From JANMEX01 sp041751995 (lineage in GTDB: Bacteria > Pseudomonadota > Alphaproteobacteria > Rhizobiales > Rhizobiaceae), in NCBI GenBank assembly GCA_041751995.1, contig JBGSHY010000001.1, positions 18,362-82,361 of the forward strand: a stretch of 64,000 bases of DNA, given 5' to 3'. Of the stretch, positions 59,498-64,000 are shown in pieces. A program made the position numbers and the translations under genes. The first letter of the stretch is position 1; the number at the start of each line of letters is the position of its first letter. Below the pieces are notes generated by a model, which saw only the letters and a program-made list of their open reading frames with translations, was not told the origin of the DNA and searched no databases.

Positions 59498-60625
59498 GTG
59501 AACAGCGATATCGCCGCGCGTCCACGCCGTTTTGGTCTCATCGGTAAAATCATCAAAGCGTTTGGCTTCAATCGCGCCGCGTATGCCTTGCATGAGCTTT
59601 TGGTAATAGGCCAAATTATTCCACGTCAAAAGCATCCCGCCCAGCGCTTCACCTGATTTAATCAAATGGTGTAAATAGGCGCGGCTGTAATCGCGTGCAG
59701 CGGGGCAATCGCTTTCCTCATCCAACGGACGTGGATCGTCCGCATGGCGCGCGTTGCGCAAATTGATTTTGCCGCGCCGCGTATAGGCAAGACCGTGCCG
59801 CCCTGCCCGCGTTGGCATTACACAGTCAAACATATCAATACCGCGTGCTACCGATTGTAAAATATCGTCCGGCGTCCCCACGCCCATGAGATAGCGAGGT
59901 TTGTTCGTCGGCAGCGCCGGCAACGTCACGTCGAGCATCGCCAGCATTACCGCCTGCGGCTCACCCACCGCTAGCCCGCCGACAGCATAACCGGGCAAAT
60001 CCATTGCGCTCAGCGCCGCAGCAGAGGCAAGGCGCAACTCCGGCACATCACCGCCCTGCACAATGCCAAACATCGCACGGCCGGGCTGTGATCCAAACGC
60101 TTTGTATGATCGTTCCGCCCAGCGCAGGGAGAGCTCCATCGCTCGCTTTATTTCTTGCGGCGTCGCCGGAAGCGCTACGCATTCATCCAGCTGCATTTGA
60201 ATATCAGAACCCAGCAGCGTTTGAATTTCAATCGACCGTTCCGGCGACATTTCATAAGCGCGACCATCAATATGCGAGCGAAATGTCACGCCATTTTCGT
60301 CCAATTTGCGCAGTTTCGCGAGCGACATCACCTGAAAGCCACCAGAATCCGTCAATATCGGATGCGGCCAGCGCGTAAATTCGTGCAAACCACCTAAGCG
60401 AGCCACCCGTTCAGCGCCGGGCCGCAGCATCAAATGATAGGTGTTACCCAAGATAATATCAGCGCCCAACTCGCGCACTTGGCTCAAATACATTGCTTTG
60501 ACCGTGCCCGCCGTACCCACCGGCATAAAGGCCGGCGTGCGGATTGTGCCGCGCGGCATGGTGATTTCGCCGCGCCGTGCTTTGCCATCTGTGGCAAGCA
60601 AATTGAACTGAAACTCTGTTGTCAC
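59489..60625 (-). CDS. tgt: tRNA-guanine(34) transglycosylase (zinc site lost)
   Basis: Exchanges guanine 34 for preQ1 in GUN-anticodon tRNAs, the step before QueA in queuosine synthesis. 378 aa. The catalytic aspartates are D93 (LTDSGGFQVMSLAK) and the nucleophile D267 (FDCVMPTRAGRHG). GIVQGG and GGLAVGE form the base-recognition loops. The canonical zinc site CxCxxC...H is not intact: the segment reads ESDCPAARDY, with Ser305, Cys307 and Ala310 at the three cysteine positions, and Asn336 stands where the histidine ligand is expected (TWNNLAYY). The rest is well conserved. It starts one base after queA. Confidence 0.95.
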   Translation of the reverse strand: MTTEFQFNLLATDGKARRGEITMPRGTIRTPAFMPVGTAGTVKAMYLSQVRELGADIILGNTYHLMLRPGAERVARLGGLHEFTRWPHPILTDSGGFQVMSLAKLRKLDENGVTFRSHIDGRAYEMSPERSIEIQTLLGSDIQMQLDECVALPATPQEIKRAMELSLRWAERSYKAFGSQPGRAMFGIVQGGDVPELRLASAAALSAMDLPGYAVGGLAVGEPQAVMLAMLDVTLPALPTNKPRYLMGVGTPDDILQSVARGIDMFDCVMPTRAGRHGLAYTRRGKINLRNARHADDPRPLDEESDCPAARDYSRAYLHHLIKSGEALGGMLLTWNNLAYYQKLMQGIRGAIEAKRFDDFTDETKTAWTRGDIAVHSS

Positions 60626-60626
60626 A

Positions 60627-61700
60627 CTATTGCCCCTTCGGCAAAATCAAACACGCATCACCATAAGAATAAAACCGATAGCCGGTTTCTATTGCATGAC
60701 GATAAGCGTTTTGCATCACGTCCAATCCCGCCATCGCACACACCAGCATAAACAATGTCGAGCGCGGCAAATGAAAGTTCGTCATTAAGCCATCGACAAA
60801 TTTGAACTGATAGCCAGGCGTGATAAAAATATCCGTCGCCCCACTGTATGCTTTCAAATGCCCGTATTCATCACTTGCACTTTCAAGCAATCGCAGAGAC
60901 GTTGTTCCAACAGCAATAATGCGCCGCCCTTCGCGCTTTGCTACATTAAGACTTTCCGCAGTTACCGAATCAATCACACCAATTTCATGGTGCATTTTAT
61001 GATCAGACGTATCATCGGCCTTCACCGGCAAGAAAGTTCCCGCGCCAACATGCAGCGTCACAAAATGCCGCTCAATGCCACGCGCATCCAAGGCCGCAAA
61101 CAACTCCGGCGTAAAATGCAATCCCGCCGTTGGCGCGGCCACCGCACCTTCTTCCCGCGCATAAATAGTCTGATAATCGTGGCGGTCTTGCGCATCATCG
61201 CCGCGCTTGGCTGCGATGTACGGCGGTATTGGCACATGACCATGCGCGCGGATCGCATCGTCAAGCGCAGGCCCAGCCAAATCAAAGCGCAACACCGCTT
61301 CGCCGCCCTCGCCTTTTTCCAGCACGAATGCGTCCAGTGCGCCCGCCATACAAGCATTGTTATCATGCCCAAACCGCACACGCTCGCCAACCTTCACCCG
61401 CTTACCAGGACGCAAAAATGCACGCCATATGTCTGGCGCTTCGCGCATATGCAGCGTGGCTTCAACATGCGCGAAGTTTCCATCGCGCTCGCGCAACCCA
61501 AAAAGTTGAGCCGGTATGACCTTGGTGTCATTGAAAACCAAAACATCATTACTGCGCAAAAGCGACGGTAAATCTCTTACAAGATAATCTAACAAGCCAT
61601 TGGTATTTATAGACAAAATCCGCGCACTCTCGCGCGGCTCTGCAGGTCTTAGCGCAATGCGCTCGTTGGGCAGATCAAAGTCGAAATCATCCACCCGCAT
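60627..61700 (-). CDS. queA: S-adenosylmethionine:tRNA ribosyltransferase-isomerase
   Basis: A 357-aa enzyme that transfers the ribosyl part of SAM to preQ1 in tRNA to give epoxyqueuosine. The N-terminus MRVDDFDFDLPNERIALRPAEPRESAR is the QueA signature. VLVFNDTKVIPAQLFG, PTAGLHFTPELFAAL, FVTLHVGAGTFLPVKADD and NFHLPRSTLFMLVCAMAG are further conserved blocks. Cytosolic. It is coupled with tgt downstream (one-base gap) and follows the cyclophilin gene by eleven bases, so coaD-ppi-ppi-queA-tgt is probably one transcript. Confidence 0.96.
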   Translation of the reverse strand: MRVDDFDFDLPNERIALRPAEPRESARILSINTNGLLDYLVRDLPSLLRSNDVLVFNDTKVIPAQLFGLRERDGNFAHVEATLHMREAPDIWRAFLRPGKRVKVGERVRFGHDNNACMAGALDAFVLEKGEGGEAVLRFDLAGPALDDAIRAHGHVPIPPYIAAKRGDDAQDRHDYQTIYAREEGAVAAPTAGLHFTPELFAALDARGIERHFVTLHVGAGTFLPVKADDTSDHKMHHEIGVIDSVTAESLNVAKREGRRIIAVGTTSLRLLESASDEYGHLKAYSGATDIFITPGYQFKFVDGLMTNFHLPRSTLFMLVCAMAGLDVMQNAYRHAIETGYRFYSYGDACLILPKGQ

Positions 61701-61711
61701 GATCTAATAGC

Positions 61712-62218
61712 TTAAGCGTCGCTTGCGACTTTAGCCGATACAATGCTGTCCGGATCAGCCACTGGCTCGCCGCGCTTGATCTTGTCGACATTGTCCATGC
61801 CTTCTACCACTTGACCCCACACAGTATATTGGCGGTTCAGGAAACCAGCATCATCAAAGCAAATGAAGAACTGCGAGTTGGCTGAATTTGGGTTTTGCGA
61901 GCGAGCCATTGAACAAGCGCCGCGACCATGGTTGACGTTCGAAAACTCAGCCTTCAAGTCTGGCTTGTCCGAACCGCCCATGCCGGCGCGCGATGGATTG
62001 AAATCCTTGCCACCCTTTTTGCCAAACTTTACGTCGCCAGTTTGCGCCATAAAGCCTTCGATGACGCGGTGAAACACCACGCCATCATATTCGCCCGCGC
62101 GCGCCAATTCTTTGATGCGCCCAACATGGCCCGGAGCCAAATCAGGGAACAGTTCGATAACAACTTTGCCTTTGGTTGTTTCGAGAATGAGTGTGTTTTC
62201 TGGATCTTTGATCGTCAT
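61712..62218 (-). CDS. Peptidyl-prolyl cis-trans isomerase (cyclophilin), cytosolic
   Basis: A 168-aa cyclophilin-type PPIase. The active-site pattern is VVFHRVIEGFMAQTGD (catalytic Arg), CSMARSQNPNSANSQFFICF and FLNRQYTVWGQVVEGMDNVDKI. No signal peptide, so it acts in the cytosol. It is the second of two adjacent cyclophilin genes that look like an ancient duplication; its partner is exported. 31 bases separate the two. Confidence 0.94.
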   Translation of the reverse strand: MTIKDPENTLILETTKGKVVIELFPDLAPGHVGRIKELARAGEYDGVVFHRVIEGFMAQTGDVKFGKKGGKDFNPSRAGMGGSDKPDLKAEFSNVNHGRGACSMARSQNPNSANSQFFICFDDAGFLNRQYTVWGQVVEGMDNVDKIKRGEPVADPDSIVSAKVASDA

Positions 62219-62249
62219 GTTTTTTTCCTATTTTAAAAAATATCGAGTT

Positions 62250-62828
62250 TTATTTGTCCGAAGCGATTTTGACTTTGACCATTTTGTCAGGGTCGCTCAC
62301 CACGCCATTTTGCGCTTCATCGCCAAGTTTGATCTTGTCAACCAATTCCATACCGCTCTCAACGGTGCCAACTACTGTATATTGACCGTTCAAGAAATCA
62401 CCGGGTGCGAACATGATAAAAAACTGCGAGTTTGCAGAATTTGGATCCTGCGAGCGGGCCATGCCAACCGTCCCGCGCACAAATGGTTCGGCTGAAAATT
62501 CGGCTGGAATATTCGGCAAATCAGATCCGCCAGTGCCAGCGGCTGCCAAATTATAATTGCCATCAGAATCGCCAAATTGCCCATCGCCAGTCTGCGCCAT
62601 GAATCCATTGATCACGCGGTGAAAGACTACGCCGTCGTAAAAACCCTTGCGTGTCAACGCTTTGATTTGCTCGACATGTTTTGGTGCAAGATCAGGACGC
62701 AGCGCGATCGATACATCGCCGTCCTTCAGCGAGATCACCAGAGTATCTTCCGGCGAAGCGGCCTGCGCGAACGCAGACAAAGATACAATCATCGCCGTGG
62801 CGGCAAGAAGACGCAGATTTTTCAACAT
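62250..62828 (-). CDS. Peptidyl-prolyl cis-trans isomerase (cyclophilin), exported
   Basis: A 192-aa cyclophilin with an N-terminal signal peptide (MLKNLRLLAATAMIVSLSAFAQA), so it acts in the periplasm. The catalytic pattern is intact: VVFHRVINGFMAQTGD, VGMARSQDPNSANSQFFIMF and FLNGQYTVVGTVESGMELVDKI. Compared with its cytosolic neighbour it has the same core, with an export signal added. It begins nine bases after coaD. The pair is conserved next to coaD and queA in Rhizobiales. Confidence 0.94.
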   Translation of the reverse strand: MLKNLRLLAATAMIVSLSAFAQAASPEDTLVISLKDGDVSIALRPDLAPKHVEQIKALTRKGFYDGVVFHRVINGFMAQTGDGQFGDSDGNYNLAAAGTGGSDLPNIPAEFSAEPFVRGTVGMARSQDPNSANSQFFIMFAPGDFLNGQYTVVGTVESGMELVDKIKLGDEAQNGVVSDPDKMVKVKIASDK

Positions 62829-62837
62829 GTTAGACCC

Positions 62838-63335
62838 TTATTGAGATTTGAATTTCAGTTTCAACGCCGTTGCAACATGTGCGGGCACAAAGGCGGAAAT
62901 ATCCCCGCCCATAGCCGCTATTTGGCGAACTAATGTGGCAGTAATCGGACGCGCATTGGGATGCGCGGGCAGAAATAATGTCTGCACATCTGGCGCCATC
63001 GCCCCATTCATGCCCGCCATTTGCATTTCATAATCAAGGTCAGTGCCATCACGCACACCGCGCACCATCAAGGTAGCATGAGCCGCACGCGCCGCTTCAA
63101 CGACGAGGCCTTGAAAAGAGCGCACCTCGATACGCTTGGCATCATTGCCCAATTGCGCTGCCGCGACCGTATTAATCATCGCAACACGCTCATCAAACGA
63201 GAACAGCGATTTCTTTTCCGGATGAACACCAATCGCCACAATCACTTTATCTGCAATGCGCAGCGCGCCCGACAAAATGTCGAGGTGTCCATTGGTCATT
63301 GGATCAAAAGAACCCGGATAAAGCGCTATTTTCAT
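62838..63335 (-). CDS. coaD: Phosphopantetheine adenylyltransferase
   Basis: A 165-aa nucleotidyltransferase that makes dephospho-CoA from 4'-phosphopantetheine and ATP. The N-terminal YPGSFDPMTNGHLDI contains the TxGH motif. VVEAARAAHATLMVRGVRDGTDLDYEMQMAGMN is the substrate region, and ATLVRQIAAMGGDISAFVP is the C-terminal signature. The usual length. Head of the run coaD-ppi-ppi-queA-tgt, downstream of gyrA on the same strand with 269 bases between. Confidence 0.96.
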   Translation of the reverse strand: MKIALYPGSFDPMTNGHLDILSGALRIADKVIVAIGVHPEKKSLFSFDERVAMINTVAAAQLGNDAKRIEVRSFQGLVVEAARAAHATLMVRGVRDGTDLDYEMQMAGMNGAMAPDVQTLFLPAHPNARPITATLVRQIAAMGGDISAFVPAHVATALKLKFKSQ

Positions 63336-63472
63336 CGGGCTTTCCTAGCCGGTATGGAACTTAAACACAATTGCACACGTTATAGAAATGAACTGCACAT
63401 GAACCACGCGCTCACCGCACATTCAGGCCAAAGCAATTAAAAACATAGCGAACACCAAAATAAAGGACGAAC

Positions 63473-63589
63473 ATGATGATCTTACTTTTACTCTGCGCTG
63501 CAATGACAACAGCTATGCTCGTCGCGACTGCGTTAGCACTTCACAATGAATCCGCGCAAAACCACACTTCCCGCAAGGTTCAATTCTGA
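63473..63589 (+). CDS. Small hydrophobic peptide, unknown
   Basis: A 38-codon frame starting MMILLLLCAAMTTAMLVATAL and ending in a polar tail (HNESAQNHTSRKVQF). It has a good ribosome binding site (AAAGGA, six bases before ATG 63473) and one hydrophobic segment, so it may be a single-pass membrane peptide or a signal-peptide-like leader. It lies alone on the + strand between coaD and gyrA. Its stop falls in the loop of a perfect hairpin. I do not recognise a family. Confidence 0.45.
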   Translation: MMILLLLCAAMTTAMLVATALALHNESAQNHTSRKVQF

Positions 63590-63602
63590 TAAATTGAACC
63601 TT
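63575..63602. terminator. Hairpin between small peptide gene and gyrA (possible bidirectional terminator)
   Basis: Arms AAGGTTCAATT (63575-63585) and AATTGAACCTT (63592-63602) are exact reverse complements with a six-base loop that contains the stop of the + strand peptide. It is three bases from the gyrA stop. No T-run follows on either strand, so termination by it is plausible but not certain. Confidence 0.55.
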
Positions 63603-63604
63603 GA

Positions 63605-64000
63605 CTAGGCAGGCGTTGGTTCAGTCGGCAAATTTGCATCGCCTGCGATTTCAAGGTCGTCGTCACCTTCCGGCTCACTGATACGCTCGACCGACACAAC
63701 CTTTTCACCATCAGCTGTGTTAAACACCGTCACACCCTTGGTCGCACGGCTGGCAATGCGAATGCCATTGACGGGACAACGGATCAACTGCCCGCCATCT
63801 GACACCATCATGATTTGATCGGCATCAGCCACAGGGAATGCCGCAATCAATTGACCGATCTCAGCCGTTTTGGACACATCAGTCGCCCGAATGCCCTTGC
63901 CGCCGCGGTTTGTCAGGCGGAAATCATACGAAGATGAGCGCTTGCCATAGCCATATTCCGTCATCGTCAATACAAACTGCTCGTGTGCCTTGAGATGCGC
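63605..64000 (-). CDS. gyrA: DNA gyrase subunit A, C-terminal part (runs off the right edge)
   Basis: The last 131 residues of GyrA, the DNA-cutting subunit that with GyrB introduces negative supercoils. The visible part belongs to the C-terminal beta-pinwheel: LTMTEYGYGKRSSSYDFRLTNRGGKGIRATDVS, then DQIMMVSDGGQLIRCPVNGIRIASRATKGVTVF, followed by an acidic tail (EGDDDLEI...). The frame is open to base 64000 and the N-terminal breakage-reunion domain lies outside the window. Upstream of coaD on the same strand, an order common in Rhizobiales. Confidence 0.95.
   Translation of the reverse strand, partial: AHLKAHEQFVLTMTEYGYGKRSSSYDFRLTNRGGKGIRATDVSKTAEIGQLIAAFPVADADQIMMVSDGGQLIRCPVNGIRIASRATKGVTVFNTADGEKVVSVERISEPEGDDDLEIAGDANLPTEPTPA

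Noticed and set aside
1..64000. CRISPR array, prophage, insertion sequence or toxin-antitoxin pair
   Set aside because: No regularly spaced repeats, integrase, transposase, phage structural genes or recognisable toxin/antitoxin motifs were seen on either strand.

Overview
The window reads as one chromosomal segment of an alphaproteobacterium of the order Hyphomicrobiales (Rhizobiales). The evidence is the set of genes: phosphatidylcholine synthase (pcs), the DivK/PleD pair next to a DUF3572 gene and rpmG, a MbfA-type iron exporter with an Irr-like site, an IalB-family protein, a dinB gene with an alphaproteobacterial LexA box, and the order gyrA-coaD-ppi-ppi-queA-tgt. The genus cannot be fixed from the sequence alone. 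No phage, insertion sequence, integrase or CRISPR array was seen. Nearly all of the window is core or shell genome.

Layout. 0-8 kb (+): topA, rnr, a DUF983 gene, a NUDIX hydrolase, an MFS transporter and rpmG, closed by a clear terminator. 8.3-12.5 kb: divK-pleD (-), DUF3572 (+), a GNAT (-) and dinB (+) with a LexA box between the last two. 12.5-18.2 kb: small DUF and hypothetical genes, an S15/CocE hydrolase (-), rimO (+) and a small membrane protein (-). 18.4-24.2 kb: an acyltransferase-3 protein and a four-gene BMP-type (probably nucleoside) ABC importer (-). 24.4-28.8 kb: an oxidoreductase and pcs (-), a UbiH-family hydroxylase (+), an AEC transporter (-) and hspQ (+). 28.9-32.3 kb: an IalB-like protein (-), then a peptide-type binding protein and a FrnE-like DsbA protein (+). 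32.4-41.7 kb: mfd and sdhE (-), recG (+), glmU-glmS (-). 41.7-45.5 kb: ccdA (-), a LysE-family exporter, cysK (+), mbfA (-). 45.6-49.3 kb: a TetR (CecR-like)-HlyD-ATPase-permease operon (-) behind a perfect palindrome. 49.3-52.7 kb: a GNAT, a MenC/NSAR-family enolase and a phosphohexomutase (-). 52.8-56.1 kb: oxyR and katG, divergent. 56.2-58.7 kb: a small accessory patch (GT-A-like protein, methyltransferase, beta-sandwich-like protein) with a 580-base gene-poor stretch. 58.8-64 kb: tRNA-Lys, a DUF4864 gene, then tgt, queA, two cyclophilins, coaD and the 3' end of gyrA.

Themes. DNA topology, repair and RNA turnover are heavily represented (topA, rnr, dinB, mfd, recG, gyrA). So are cell-envelope precursors (glmU, glmS, pcs, phosphohexomutase) and stress or metal defence (oxyR/katG, mbfA, FrnE-like protein, hspQ). 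Overlapping ATGA-type junctions mark tight translational coupling in rnr-DUF983, pcs-oxidoreductase, the CecR-like efflux operon and GNAT-enolase.

The observations most worth following are: a tRNA-guanine transglycosylase that has lost most canonical zinc ligands; a palindromic operator in front of a CecR/Ybh-like exporter reduced to one permease; a GNAT plus MenC-like enolase pair that may act on D-amino acids; an Irr-type iron-control element overlapping the mbfA leader; a perfect inverted repeat just upstream of cysK; and a small unlisted membrane peptide gene before gyrA. No plainly new multi-gene system was found.
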